64,000 nucleotides of DNA from Saposhnikovia divaricata. Taxonomy: Eukaryota > Streptophyta > Magnoliopsida > Apiales > Apiaceae. The stretch spans positions 177,426,147 to 177,490,146 of the forward strand of contig CM071597.1 in the NCBI GenBank assembly GCA_036435485.1, read 5' to 3'. A program made the translations under genes and the position numbers. Of the stretch, positions 47,685 to 61,087 are shown piece by piece. The stretch's first letter is position 1; every line of letters begins with the position of its first letter. Under the pieces are notes generated by a model, which worked only from the letters and a program-made list of their open reading frames with translations, searched no databases and had not been told where the DNA came from.

Positions 47685-49744
47685 TGATAAGTGCATAATT
47701 TTGCATATTTTTATTGCCTATTTATTGTTTGAAATCTTATTTTAATAAATTATTTTGTTGCATTTCAGGAAAATTCGAGAAAAATGAAGAAATGGCAAAA
47801 TGAAGAAATAAAGTTCAAAAGACCGCAGCTTAGGGCTTAAGAATTTATTTTTATTAATAAATATTTTATTTGATTAGAAAATTATATTTATAAATATCTA
47901 ATAATATTAGATATTTATTTTTATAAGTTTCGGATTAAATTAATTATTTATTATTTAAAAATTATACGTCGTGCGGGATAAAAAACATTTCTACGGAACC
48001 CATCTATACGCAAATAAAAGTGGCCAGCCGGTTTTGATTTTTTCATGTGAAGGAATCTTGCAAGATGGGTGTGCTTTGCTTTCTTGGTTGTAAAGTGTTG
48101 TAATAATTTCATTTAATTATGAAACTGGTGTGCTAATTCTTCCTATAAATAGGAAGTAATTCTTCATCTTTGAACACACTTAGACTTAGATTTAGAATTA
48201 GGATTAGTAGTAGTTCATCTCCCAAAATTAATAGTTGTACTTTTTATTTCTTGTAAACAGTTTAAATTTAGCAATTATTTTTCTGCAATTTATTTTGTTT
48301 TATTATTCCCCTGTTTTTAGTCTTAGCTGAACAAACACAGATTTACTTCCTTATTTGTTTTTTATTCTTCCTTACTCCCTCTTTTCCTCACTGCAAATTC
48401 ACGAACACACTCTCCCTATCCTCTCTCGTTCATCTTTCCCCTTTTCTCTTCCCGTTCAAACCCCCTTTTCTCTCTCGTTTATCTGTTTACTGTCGTTGTT
48501 CGTGTCATCGAGTTTATAAAGTTCCAATTATTGTTCTAATTATTTCCGAGTTCTAATCGCCGTGTTTATTGTTCGATTTAAATGGTTGATTCGAGTCTTT
48601 ACCAAGTTTCACTTTGCTTTCATAGAGTTTGTGCTGCGTTTTATTTCTGATATTCGTTGTTATAGTTCGATTTGTAGTGTCCAATTTGTAAAGCTCTGCG
48701 TTCCTGCACTTTGTCTTGAGTCGAGTTTTTGTTCTGTTTTAAGTTCTCGTGTATAATCGCTGTTTGTAACTGGCTAGTTGCTTTCGTGAGTGTCTTTGTA
48801 GTGTGTTTTTGATTCATTGTCGATTCTTGGTTTGTTTACTGGATTTCACCGACCCATGTCGTTAATCAGCAAAACTCATTTCCCCCACAACCTCTGTCTT
48901 GTTTTTGTTTTGTTCTGTATTGTTGAATGTCTTGCTGCTGTCTGAGTTCGCGAGTCCGATTCATTCACCGAGTCATCGTTTTGTTTATTGTTGATCTTGT
49001 TCGGCGTTTTCTTAATTTCGCTTACTACATTCAGGAGTTGTTGAGTGATTTTTCCGTTTTGTTTGTTAGTTCATTCATTCGTTTTTTTTTTCTTCGAATT
49101 AGCTATGTGTAGTTAAATTACCGAGTTGCTTATGGCTGAGTTAACTCGGCGTCTTATGCTGAGTTTCTTGTTTTTAATGGGTTCTAAGTTTACTGAGTTA
49201 AATGAGTCCAGTCTGGTTTGCCAAGTTAAATCGTATTGTGTAGTGAGTTAGCAGTTTTGGTTTCGAAAAAATGTAATAGGGTGAAGATTGTGAATTGTTT
49301 TTTTTTTTCTGTTTGGTAGACTATTGGTTAGAAATTTTAATAATCTGGGTCGTAGTGTTTTAAAAATAAACAATCTCTTGTGTTGGTTTGTCTTTGGCTA
49401 CTCGCATTTACGAATAGGTCATGTCGATTTTTCGTTAAAATTTTGTAAATAAATTTTACAATAAAAAAAAATGTTTTAGAATAAAATATAGATTTAATTC
49501 AAATTTAGAATTTTTAAAGTAATTTAGTTTTTATTCTTTTCACTTTTAATTAATTAGTTTAAAATAGATTTCTTTTTAGTAATTAAAAGTAGTAAAATCA
49601 AAATTCTCAAAATCCAATTGTTCTAGTTCGATTAAATTAAAAGTTAAGGTTTACGAAAATATTATTCCCTGTGGATCGAATCTTAAAATACTAAAACGAG
49701 ATCGTGCGCTTGCGATTTTAATTGTACACATTTCTGCCACATCA
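47685..49744. mobile_element. Gypsy solo LTR inserted in the second Copia element
   Basis: 2060 bp from TGATAAGTGCATAA to TCTGCCACATCA, flanked by the perfect 5-bp duplication AGCTG (47680-47684, 49745-49749). Removing it rejoins the integrase frame (LHCDLWGPA to PIASCQNF). No internal region or second LTR is present, so it is a solo LTR left by LTR-LTR recombination. Its plus-strand end carries GTGCGCTTGCGATTTTAATT, like the Athila LTR ends in this window, so an Athila-group origin on the plus strand is likely. Confidence 0.88.
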
Positions 49745-51364
49745 AGCTGGTCCCCATAAATCACAGTGAAGTTTTTCTAAAGGATGCATTGTTGAAATAG
49801 TAGAGTTACTAAACGGAAGTTTACAATTCTTTCCCATTTGACAAAAGGGACAAATGGTTTCTTGTTTATTCCATTTAGATACATTAATGAAATCCTTGTT
49901 ATTCAAAAACTGCAAAATGTGAGAACTAGCATGCCCTAATCGATGATGCCAAATTGTTGAAGTAGCTTTATTTGACATTGCCATTAAGACCATGTTCAGG
50001 ACTTCTTCTAAAGCATATAAATTGCCCTTCTTGAATCCTTTAGCTATGATCTTTCCCTGAACATCCTTAACAAAGAACTCATTAGCATCGAAAGTGATTT
50101 GACAAGTATTATCTTTTGTTAATTGACTAACGGACAATAGATTTTTCTTTATTTCAGGAACAATTAGCACCTCTTTCAACTTAAGATTACCAAATTGTGT
50201 TTGTACAGTGCCTTCACCAATGTGAGAAATTTTTAGACTATTACCATTTCCAACGTATAAAGAATCGTTACCATTATATTGTACGAGTTTATGAGCTTTA
50301 CCAGGATTGTTCATGACATGTTTTGTTGCTCCAGAATCAGCATAAAGAGTGGGATCAATATCTTCATGCATATGCATAGCTGCTAGTGCTTCTCTGAGTT
50401 GCTCCTCCGGTTGAATGGAGTGATCGAATCTACTCCAAAACTTAATGGTCGTGTGGCCTCTTTTGTCACAAATCTGACAGAGTAAGGGACTGTAGTTTTC
50501 TTCCTTCTTCGAGGTTTGTGCACCATGTCCTTCCTCTTCTTTTCGCTTGAATCGACTGTCATTAGTAGAATATTTAAAATGACTTTGCCTTGATGAAGAA
50601 CCAAAACTATTCTGATTTGCAGCTGGACCAAATCCTCTACCACTGGAGCTAAACCTTCCTCCTCTACCACGACCTCTACCACGTCTACTGTAAAAGGATT
50701 GGTATTGTTCAGGAGGATTGTTGCTCGCTTCTTCTAGCATCATAGCTTGTTCGTGGTTCTGTAGAGACAATATGAATTGATTATATGAGGGATATGGAGG
50801 TTTAGAAAGCATTACCATCTTGAAATCTTTGTAGCGTGGCCCTAGTCCTCTTGCAAGATTGAAGACTTTAATAGTCTCATCCAGAGGCTTTCCAATCGCT
50901 GTAAGATTGTCACATAGTCCCTTGAACTTTCGTAGATATTGTTCAAGAGTCATGCTCCCTTTAGTCAAAGACATGAGTGAGTCTGTGAGAAGTATTTCCT
51001 TCTCCTTTGATTGAGGCAGCATCATATTTTCGATGGATTGCCATATGTTATGAGCTGATGATGCATCTTCAAGATCCAATAACACCTCTTCAGAGATGGT
51101 GCCAATAAGCCATGTAGTAAGAAGACCGTCGTTGTTAGTCCATACTGTGTAAGCATGATTAATTTCTAGTTTCTCAGCCACCTTTATTGTTTGCAGTGGT
51201 ATGTCAACACCTGCAAGATGATTGAACACTCCAAGGCTTTTAACCAGTGGCACAATCTGGGATTTCCATAGTAATAGATTAGACTTGCTCAATTTTAAAG
51301 TAGCAAGGCTTGAACATTGATGAAAATTTTGAATAGTGAGAATGGTTTCCGTAGAAGTGGCCAT
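49745..51364 (-). pseudogene. Second Copia gag-protease-integrase N-terminus
   Basis: An open frame of about 540 codons starting MATSTETILTIQNFHQCSSL 44 bp inside the 5' LTR end. The Gag core (TLEQYLRKFKGLCDNLTAIG, LARGLGPRYKDF) is followed by an RGRGRGRGG basic stretch and a zinc knuckle whose last Cys is Phe (CQICDKRGHTTIKF). Protease core is YADSGATKHV, then the HHCC finger (WHHRLGHASS, CPFCQMGK) and the integrase start LHCDLWGPA, where the solo LTR interrupts. Confidence 0.85.
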
Positions 51365-51407
51365 GAGATAAACTTAGCTCTTTGTGAGTGTTATTGCTCT
51401 GATACCA

Positions 51408-51737
51408 TGAAGAAGTTAAATCTAGATTATAATCTCATTCCTTACATAAAATGGAGGATAACCTCTCCTTAAATACAACACTCCAAATGAGCTATTAACG
51501 GTACAAAACAGACCCTATCGGATCTAAACAAAATGTAGTGTAGTGCAGATTTGTTTATACAAGATAATGCAGAAAAGCAAAGTGTGTGTATGGTGTGCTA
51601 AGAAAAGAACGTGGTGTACAAAATGATGCTCCATGTTGGATGCTCCATGCCTTCCACTACTTGGTGTCTATGTCTTCCACTTGGTGCATTGGTATTATTA
51701 TTATGTTTATGTTGGTATTATTATATCACCTTTAATA
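51408..51737 (-). repeat. 5' LTR of the second Copia element
   Basis: 330 bp, directly beside the primer site and followed by the target duplication AGACC. Confidence 0.9.
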
Positions 51738-52149
51738 AGACCTTTGTATATGACAGAGTATTTGTTTATTTTAAGTAAATAATAATCAAGATGACAGGTC
51801 ATAAAAGGTCCAACCCTAACACAAATTTATCATGAAGCAAAAGCATACCAGAACTTCTACCAATAAAATTGAACCATCTTCTTTTGGGGATAGAATTATG
51901 GCATTGCAATTTCTTCAAAGCATGTCAACCAAGCAGATCTTAACAGTGGAATCCGATTCTCCTTCAAAACACTAGACAAACTTTACTGTTGAATCAAAGA
52001 GTGATTCAAAATTTTTAAACATAAAGAAATAATGCTGACAGATAATGATAATAGAAATTTCTAGTATTTAGCATTACCTTGATTTGCAATAGATCAACTT
52101 AAATGTGCATCTGCAATCTGGCAATGCACACAGCCATGTCAACATAAAA

Positions 52150-55100
52150 TCATTCTTTCAAGTTCTGTAGAAACTGGAAATATGCACGTCTCCAACGGTG
52201 CTTTAGCACCAAAGTTCCAATTATGCCCCAAAAAGTAGTGCTAAAACCAAGTGCTGCACTACAGCCACCTCTCATATTCACTGTCATCTCTATCGACTTC
52301 GTACTCGCTGGATGAAGGCTGGATGCGATTAGCTGGTTCATCTCCAGGGCAAATATTTGTGAGTGGTTTACCACATAGTCCAGTGCTCTGCTCATATGCG
52401 GAAACACCCTTGGAGTTGAGTACCAGATGGAATTCTCCCCGAGAAGTTATTGTTCGATAAATCTAAAAATGCAAGAAATTTTAATCCTGACATGCTTACA
52501 GGAATTTCACCTGAAAATTTGTTTGTTGACAAGTCTAAGCATTCTAACAGTTTTAATTGGCCAATCTCCAGTGGAATTTTTCCGGAAAACCTATTTATTG
52601 ATAAGTTCAATCCCTTAAGATCTACAAGTCTGGTTATACCTATGGGAATTTCTCCGGTCAATTTATTAGTTGACAGATCGATCATCTTAAGGTATGCAAA
52701 ATTTCTTCCATAATCGAACTCCTGCCCTTTCCACCTTGCCAATACATTATCAACATAATAGTCGCTCATGTTTGATGAAATTGATGAATTTGTTGAGTAG
52801 ATATGCTCTCCAACTTCAGTACCTTTTTGGGTCATGGCAGTGAGATTACCAAAGCATGGAGGAATAGTTCCAGAAATTCTGTTAATGGAGTCTAGGAAAT
52901 GAAGGTTCCATAGATGACAAATTCCAAAAGACAGGCTTCCATAAAATCTATTAGATTTAAGGATCAGAGCATACAACTGTGGTAGGTCTTTCCCAATCCA
53001 TGTCTAGTGTTTTAATAAGCTATCTTTCCTGATAGCTTATTAAACCCAAAATCTACAAAACCAAGGTTGCTGCAGTTTCTTAGAGATGATGGCAATTCAC
53101 CATAGAGCTTATTGTTTCGCAAGATCAGTGTTTGGAGAGAACCTAAAAGTCCTACCGAAGTTGGAATTCTACCAGAAAAATTGTTATATCCCAAGTTAAG
53201 AAATGCTAGAAATCTGATGTCCTTCTTAATATCAGGAAGTACACCAAATAATTGGTTATGTGAGATATCAACAAAACTTAAATACAAGTATTCAACAACA
53301 GTAAATGAAACGAGTGTTCCTGAAAACTTGTTTTTGGATTGATTTATTTTTGAACAGGCTGCAGGAATTGGTGGTAGTGATCCATTGAAATAATTGGAAC
53401 TCAAATCTATCACTTCAATATGAACGAAATTAAAGGAAAACTCGCCCTTAATTTTGTTAGAAGAAAGATTTAGCAACTTCATCACACAGGAGAGGTTACC
53501 GAACCAGATGGGGATGTTATCTGAAATTTGGCTGTTGGAGGAATCAAGATGATCAATGTGTTGTTGATTTCGTATCCAGTTATGGAACTTCGGCCCCAAC
53601 TTGCATGATGCCACAGAAAGTTCCCAAAGTTGGAAAGGAGGAAGCCATTCTGAACTAAATTCAAACGTCAGAGAATTAGATGATGTACATAGGTACAATA
53701 ACTTGGAAAGGTTGAACAAATGTGCTTCAGAGATTGTACTGTGGACGGAGTTCATTGAAAGGTCCAGCTCTCGGAGACTGGAGAGGAGTCCAGTTGACCG
53801 AGTCTCCCATTTTGTGAGTTTATTCTTGCCAAGTTGCAACACTTGCAAAGTTGAACATCCAGTAAAATCAGGGAGACTCCCAGAAATCTCATTATCATAA
53901 AGATTCAACAACCACAAGGATGAAAGTCCTGTAAAATCTGGTAAAGAGCCTCTAAGATGATTACTGGACAAATCCAAGATTTGTAACACTGAATGGTGTT
54001 TAAAAACTGTTGGCAGATATCCATTTAACTGATTAGAGTTGACATGCAACTCTCTGAGGGATGAAAGTAGTGTAATATCAGGAACTGAACCAGTAAGTAC
54101 GTTTTTATATAATGACAACTCTTGCAAAAGAGCAAAATGCCCTGATAAAAGATCTTCAAGGTTTCCAGTGAAATTGTTGGAACCGAAATCTGCAAGCTGG
54201 ACAAATTATAGATGGCTTTTGGAAGCTCACCATTAAGTTGATTTGCAGAGAGATCCATATTAGCTAGAGCAGTCAAAAGAGCAAAAGAGTTTGCAATGGG
54301 ACCATTCAAGAGGTTGTGGCCAAGATTCAAATGAGTAAGAGCAATCAACTGAGCAAACGACTGTGGAATTACACCTTATAACACGTTATCATGCAGGTCA
54401 AAGTACTTCCAGACTGACAGTAATGCTGGAAAGCCAATAAAAGATGGAGGAATTGATTAAATTTTCTCCAAGATAAAGAGTAGAAATAGAAGACGAAAAA
54501 TTTCTTAAAGTTGAAGATGGAGACAAAAGATAGCATCTCTCTAAATGCATAAATGATATGGAAGGGATCCTCTGAATAAATCTTATCCAAATACTGGGAG
54601 GAGTAATGTTGATATCACTCAAGTCAAGATGTGTCAAAGAAGATAGGTTAAACAACCACCCAAAGTTTCCACTAGATGTTTGAAAATTATAACTCAGGTC
54701 AAGATGCTGCAAGTTAGTGAGGTTTCCAAGCTCATGTGGAATAACTCCAAAGAAGCCACAGTTGGAAAGGTCAAGGTATCTTAAGCTGTTGAGTGAGCCA
54801 ATAAACTTTTGGTATAGGACCACTGGAATAGATATTACTGAGATTTAGATACTGCAACTTGGAGAGGTTCCCGATCTGGTCAGGGATTGATCCCTCTATC
54901 CAAGTACTTGCAATTATTGATCTCCCTATCCAAGTGTATGACAAATCAAGGTATACTAACTTAGTGAGAGAACCAAGGAATTGGGATTCTTTGTATGGAT
55001 ATTGCTACTGAGGTCCAGGTAGTAAAGATATGGTAATTCAAGCAACGAATTACTGATACTGATACTAGCACTGGTTGTATCTATGTAATAAGATGGTAGA

Positions 55101-55361
55101 ATAAGAGGAAAGATGAAGGTGAGTAACATGACCGGTGCGATTATCGCAGCCACCACCTATCCATTGGCAGCAATCTTTTGTTTCCTTCTTCCATGAATGA
55201 AGATGATCGTGTTCATTTTCAATACCTTGTTTAAACACCAGCAGAGCTTCTTTCTCCTTCTCAATGCACCTTATGTGGTTGTCATATTTGGATAAAGATT
55301 CTGATCCAAGTGGCATGCATGGCAGAAAACATACCGCGAGTAATACATACAGAGCGTACAT
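52150..55361 (-). pseudogene. LRR receptor-like protein gene, copy A (decayed)
   Basis: Family: membrane-anchored extracellular LRR proteins without a kinase, often immune receptors of the EIX/Cf type. Starts with ATG at 55361 and a signal peptide (MYALYVLLAVCFLPCMPLGS), followed by the LRR N-cap (EKEKEALLVFKQGIENEHDH, DCCQWIGGGCDNRTGHVTHL). The LRR body is spread over at least five frames (55156-54956, 54823-54398, 54348-54025, 54127-53012, 52976-52392). The island before the last LRRs (VLARWKGQEFDYGRNFAYLK) and the membrane anchor (LGFSTTFWGIIGTLVL) at 52150-52407 remain. Parts of the LRR region near 54390 and 54830 are rearranged. It cannot encode a whole protein. Confidence 0.85.
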
Positions 55362-56600
55362 TGCTTTTTTTTTTTTCTCAAAGTAATGTGATCAAAACCA
55401 AGGTGGGGAATCAAAGCAAATTAATTAATCACAAGAAGTGCACACAAACCCTTTGGTAGTCAAGTGTTTACATGCATTTTTATATGTACCTATCTGTATG
55501 AAGCAGAGAAGTAATCTTCAAGTAGACCAGGAAGCTGGATTATAATTTTTTTTTTTGACATATTCAACTCTCTACAATATGTTTATTCTTATCTTAATAA
55601 TTACGAACTTTCCTGTTTGAAGAAAAATCCTGAAACAAGAGTAATATTTTTAAGTGGACAAGAACTTGCACTACATTTTCTTTGACATAATCACCTCTCT
55701 AAAGTCTACTGATCGGGAAGATGGTTCTACTTCTCCACTGATTAGAAGACTTGGAGTCAATTCGAAAATATGCATACGAATTCATCTACTAACGCGTCAA
55801 CTGTAAGCACACAACTCATACTCTAAAGTGCAGAGGATCAAAATATATATACAGTAGTATGCACATTTTGGCCTGTAAATAATCAGGCTTAGGATGAGCA
55901 AAGGCTTATTAAAATCCAATCGCTAAACCCTTGGAAAGATATAAACTCTCGTCCTCTTGAAAAGCACAGTGATCATACTAGCATGTACCTTCTCTTGGTA
56001 ACAAATAGTCGAGAGTTGGATGCATATGTGTCAGCATTTAAATTTCCGGAACTAACCCTCAACTCTATGCTAATTATGAATAAAATATATTCAAGATGTC
56101 AAATGAAAGAAAAAATATACAAGAATTGCTCATGAACACTTCGGTTGTCGAGTGTCTAGATGCTTTGCATTTGCAGATATCGATGTATCTGCAGTGAAAC
56201 AAAAGCGTTTGCATTCTTCATTGATGTAATCAACTCTCTAGTCCTCTCCGGTCTAATAACATAACCAAGGTAATCAAGAGACACTATAATTTCCCTAAAA
56301 AGGACTATCTGTACTTATTATCCTCGATATTATGACTAAATATAATTTAGTCTAACATTTTTTAACACATCTCATTTTAACCCAACTCATTTAATTTCAA
56401 TAACAACTCCAGTTGTTTCCAACTCTTCAAGTACAGAGTGCATTGTGCGTGCAGGTCTTATTCTCTTATCTTACTAAATTTCTAATTTTTTTTTAAGGTA
56501 CTGTAATGGTATCCCTCATAGCTCAGGGAAGATCAAACATACGGACGCATTATCAAAGCAGGCATGTGATCTAGATATATCATTACTTGCTTTTTATGTA
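55362..56600. other. Promoter-side flank of RLP copy A, shared with copy B
   Basis: No gene. Stretches around 55690-55760 and 55980-56100 match the upstream flank of copy B (60590-60660, 60815-60960), showing that the duplicated unit included upstream sequence. Confidence 0.6.
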
Positions 56601-57289
56601 AGAAAAAATCTTGATATATATATCAGAAAGTTTTTTATTATTGAAATGTACTCATCTTTTTCGAAATGGTATAACTAGTTACATGCTTGAGGGAGAAGAA
56701 AAATTTGGGCTTCACATATATGATATATGTTATGGTTCAAGTAACTTCAGAGTTCCGACTAAGATTATTAGTTTATATCAAGAAAGTAACTCAAATGTGA
56801 GACTAACAATACATATAGCTAGTAGTCTTTTCAATACAAAATTAGACTTTGTTAAAGAGTAGATGAAAAATCGATGTATATAGCTGCCTGCTTAAAAAAA
56901 AACTACCAGTACTGTTAGTTGTGTCATCTTCAAGGCCAGATTATACGGATAAGAGTATTATGCATCCAATAATCATCAATAGAACAGAACCAAAGGTACA
57001 AGCCCATTACAAATTTGACATGAAGCAAAAGCATGGAAGAACATTTTTAATAACATTTAATTATCTTCTTTCTGGATAGAATCGAGGCCAAGCGATTTCT
57101 TCAAAACATGTCAATAGTTGAATTGAATTAGATTCTCTTTTGCAATAGCGGTCAAGACTTATTGTTGATCCTAAGGGTAACTGAAAAAACACATAAGCAA
57201 ATAAGCAATGACACTAAAAAATATAATCAGAAACATCTTTAGTACTTTGCATTACCAATTTACCAGGCAATGAATCATAGCTCAAAGCT
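56601..57289. other. Spacer between RLP copies
   Basis: Short frames without recognisable motifs. From about 56990 the sequence matches the 3' flank of copy A (51800-51930; shared ATGAAGCAAAAGCAT), marking the start of duplicate B. Confidence 0.55.
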
Positions 57290-60200
57290 TCAACCCTTCC
57301 ACTGCAATCTGGCAATGCGCACAGCCATCGCAACATAAAATTTTTCTTTCAAGTTCTCCAAAAAAAAGAAATATGCATGTCTCCAATGACGGTTCAGCAC
57401 TAAAGTTCCAATGAAGCCCCAAAAGGTAGTGCTGAAACCAAGTACTGAACTTATTAGGAGCCACCTCTCATATTCACTGTCATCTCCATCAAATGCATCC
57501 TCGCCGGAAGGAGGCCAGATGCGATCAGCTGGTTCATCCCCGGGACAGATATTTTTTAGTGGTTTACCACAGAGTGCAGTGTTCCCCTGATATGCGAAAT
57601 TACTGAATCCTTGGAGTTGAGTACCAGATGGAATTTTCCCCGAAAAGTTATTGTTTGAGAGATCTAAATATCCAAGAAAATTTAATCCAGACATGCTTGG
57701 AGGAATTTCACCTGATAATTTGTTTGTTGACAAGTCTAAGCATTCCAACACTTTCAATTGGCCAATCTCCGGTGGAACTTTCCCATAAAACCTATTTCCT
57801 GACAAGTTCAGTCCCTTGAGTTCTAGAAGTCTGGTTATTCCTATGGGAATTTCTCCAGTCATTTTATTGGTTGATAGGTCGATCATCTTAAGATATGCAA
57901 AATTTCTTCCATATTCAAACTCCTGACCTTTCCATCTTGCCAGTACATTATCAAAAAAAGTATTGCTTGGGGTGGCTGCTGTTGGAGCAGTTGCAGCACT
58001 ACCTGCAGTTAAAGAGTAGTTATGCTCTGCATCTTCAGTTCCTTTTAGAACCATGGCTGTAAGATTACCAAAGCATGGAGGAATCGTTCCAGAAATTTTG
58101 TTTATGGACAGATCCAGAAAATGAAGATTTGATAGATGACATATTTCATTAGGCATGCTTCCATTAAATTTATTAGATTTTAGGATTAGAGCATACAACT
58201 GCGGTAGGTCTTCCCCAATCCATGATGGTAGCTTTCCTGATAGATAATTTAACCCAAAATCTATAAAACCAAGGCTGCTGCAGTTTCTGAGAGATGCAGG
58301 CACTTCACCATAGAGCTTATTGTTTCGTAGAATCAACGTCTGGAGAGAAACTAGATGCCCTAGTGACGTGGGAATTACTCCGGAAAATTGGTTATACCCT
58401 AAGTTAAGAAACACTAGGCTCCAAAAATGCATCCAATTATCAGGAAGTGCACCAAACAATTGATTATGTGAGATGTCAAGAAAGTTTAAAGATGATTCTT
58501 CAGTGACAGATAAGGAAATGAGCTTTCCTGAAAACTTGTTTTGAGACAAATTAATTTTTAAACAATTTGCAGGAATTGGTGGCAGTGGTCCTTCAAAAAA
58601 ATTTGAACTCAAATCTATCTCTTCAATATTATCAGAATTCGAGGAAAACTTACCCCTAATTTGGTTGGAAGATAGATTTAAATGTATAATACTTGAGAGC
58701 TTCCAGAACCAGAGAGGGATGGTGTCTAAAATTTGGCTGTTAGATAAATCAAGATGTTCAATATCTCCTTGATTTCTAATCCAGTTGGGGAATGTTGGCC
58801 CCAACTTGCATGATGCCAAAGAAAGTTCCCGAAGTTGGAAAGGAGGAAGCCACTGGGAACTGAACTCCAATGTCAGAGTATTAAATGATGTATCTAAATA
58901 CATTAATCTGGAAAGATTACACAAATGTGCTGCACCGATTGTACTGCGAATAGAGTTCCCTGAAAGGTCCAGCTCTTCAACACTGAAGGGTAGTCCAGTT
59001 GACTGAGATTCCCATTCTGTAAGTTGATTGTCCCCAAGCCGCAGTTCTCGCAAAGATGAACAACCAGTAAAATCAGGAAGCCTCCCAGAAAACTTATTTT
59101 TACCAAGATATAATGATTTCAAGGATGAAAATCCTGTGAAATCAGGTATAGAATTTCTAAGATGGTTGTTTGACAAATCCAAAAATTCTAGAGCTGAATG
59201 GTGTTTAAAAGTTGTTGGTAGGTGTCCATTTAAATGATTGGAGTTCACCCGCAACCTTCTGAGGGATGGGAGTAGTGTAATATCAGCCAGGGATCCAGTG
59301 AGTTGATTTTCAGATATTGACAATTCTTTTAAATGAGGAAAAGGTCCTGATAAAAGATCTTCAAGGTTCCCAGTAAAATTGTTGGAACTGAATTCTAGGA
59401 CTTCCAAGCTCGATAAACTACAGATGGATTTTGGAATCACACCATTAAGTTGATTTGCAGAGAGAACCAAATGACTTAGTGCAGTCATAAGAGCAAAAGT
59501 GTCTGGAACTGGACCTGTCAAGAAGTTGTGGCCAAGATCCAGAAGAGTAAGAGCGGTCAAATGGCCAATGGACTCTGGAATTCTACCTTCTAATACGTTT
59601 TGACTTAGGTCAAGTACTACCAAACTGCTATTTAAGTGGGAAAGCCAGTGAAAAATCGATGAATCGATGCTATTTCCTCCCAGATAAAGGGTAGAAATAG
59701 AGGATGAAAAATTGCCTAGAGTAGAAGAGGGAGACGAAAGATTACACCACTCTAGTCGCAAAACTAATATCGAAGGGATCCTCCGGATAAAGCTTACCCA
59801 TATACTGGGAGAAGTGATGTTGATATAACTCAAATCAAGGTGTGTTAGAGAAGATAAATTGAACAACCACTCAAAGTTCCCGATGCTTAGACCAGCAAGA
59901 CTAAGATGCTGTAACTTGGAGAGATTCCCAAGCTCATTTGGAATAACTCCGTAGAAGTTATTGTAGGAAAGATCAAGGTATCTTAAGCTGTTGAGTGAGC
60001 CAATAAAATTTGGGATTGGACCATCCAAAGAATTATAACCGAGACTCAGATAGCGCAAGTTAGAGAGGTTCCCAATCTGGTCAGGAATTGATCCGGTTAT
60101 AATATAATTATGAGAAAGATCAAGATCCTGCAAGTTAGATAGGTTCCCTATAAACTTTGGGATATGACCACCAAGATGACTGTAGCTGATGTTCAGATAC

Positions 60201-60486
60201 TTCAACTTGGATAGGTTTCCAATCTGGTTTAGATACTGCCAGTTGGAAACGTTCCCAATCAGGGGGCGAACTGATTCCATATAAGTATTCGAAAGATCAA
60301 GATGAACTAAATTTGTTAGAGAACCAATGAATTCGAGGAACCCCCCTAGAAGGATATTGTTGCTAAGGTCCAGGTAGATAAGATATGGCAAATCGAGCAA
60401 CCAATTACCAGTGCTAACAGTACTATTTGAAATGGTGTAAAATGGTAAAATAAGAGAGGAAAGATGAAGGTGAGTTACATGACCGG
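57290..60486 (-). pseudogene. LRR receptor-like protein gene, copy B: long open frame, 5' truncated
   Basis: An uninterrupted frame of over 1000 codons with dozens of extracellular LRRs of the LxxLxxLxLxxNxLxGxIP type. These are followed by an Ala/Thr-rich insert and the RLP island (VLARWKGQEFEYGRNFAYLK), four more LRRs, a C-cap (GNTALCGKPLKNICPGDEPA), an acidic stretch, one membrane segment (WLLISSVLGFSTTFWGFIGT, ~56 residues from the end) and a short basic tail. Compared with copy A it lacks the signal peptide and the LRR N-cap. Homology stops at GHVTHLHLSS (60486) and an in-frame TAG lies a few codons upstream. The open frame begins without an ATG. Without an unseen upstream exon the product could not enter the secretory path, so I call it a pseudogene despite the open frame. 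Confidence 0.75.
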
Positions 60487-61085
60487 TGAGTTTAAAAAGT
60501 AATATAAAACTTTGTAACTATGAAATTGAAGCAACAAATAGAAGTACAAAATTTATTTTATTTCCCCAAACAATTTGACATTGTCGCCTCTCTTGAAGTG
60601 TACAGATGTGGAAAATGGATGATCTACTGCTCCAGAGATCAAAAGACTTGAAGTCAATTTGAAAGTGACCAGACAATACAATCAAATACATATTTACTCA
60701 TTAAGAACACACACTCTAAGGAAACAGGCTCAGGACGGCCAGAGGCTTGTTAAAAACTAATCCCTAAACCCTTGGAAACATACAGTAGTCACTAGCGTTG
60801 TAACAGAGTGTATACCTTATTCTCTTGGTAACAAGCAGTTCGAGTTCGAAGATTAGTGGAGGGGTGGACGCTATGCATGAGTATTTGAAAATCTATAACC
60901 AACCAAACAAATTGCATTATAATGCTACTATGCACAACACTACGCTAATTATGATTAAAATAAATTTAAAATGCAGTACAGTCTTCTTCGCTATGAAGAA
61001 AACAGCGGACAAGACTTGGAGTCAAAAGGAAAGTAACCAAACGAAGTCATCTTTTCACAAGAACACCTATTAACATAAGTACCCT
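60487..61085. other. Upstream flank of RLP copy B
   Basis: No gene. Matches the upstream flank of copy A in patches from ~60590 to ~60960; about 600 bp present in copy A (N-terminal coding and start) are missing here. Confidence 0.55.
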
Positions 61086-61087
61086 AA

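Larger units (their letters stand above)
44529..51737 (-). mobile_element. Copia LTR retrotransposon with 330-bp LTRs
   Basis: Minus-strand element with 330-bp LTRs at 44529-44858 and 51408-51737 and a perfect duplication AGACC (44524-44528, 51738-51742). The primer site is TGGTATCAGAGC on the element strand (51396-51407), and a polypurine tract GAAGAAGGG precedes the 3' LTR. Gag, protease, integrase, RT and RNase H are present in Copia order. A 2060-bp solo LTR interrupts integrase. The LTRs differ at about five positions by eye (~1.5%). The element-strand LTR starts TATT rather than the usual TG. I do not assign a lineage. Confidence 0.9.
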
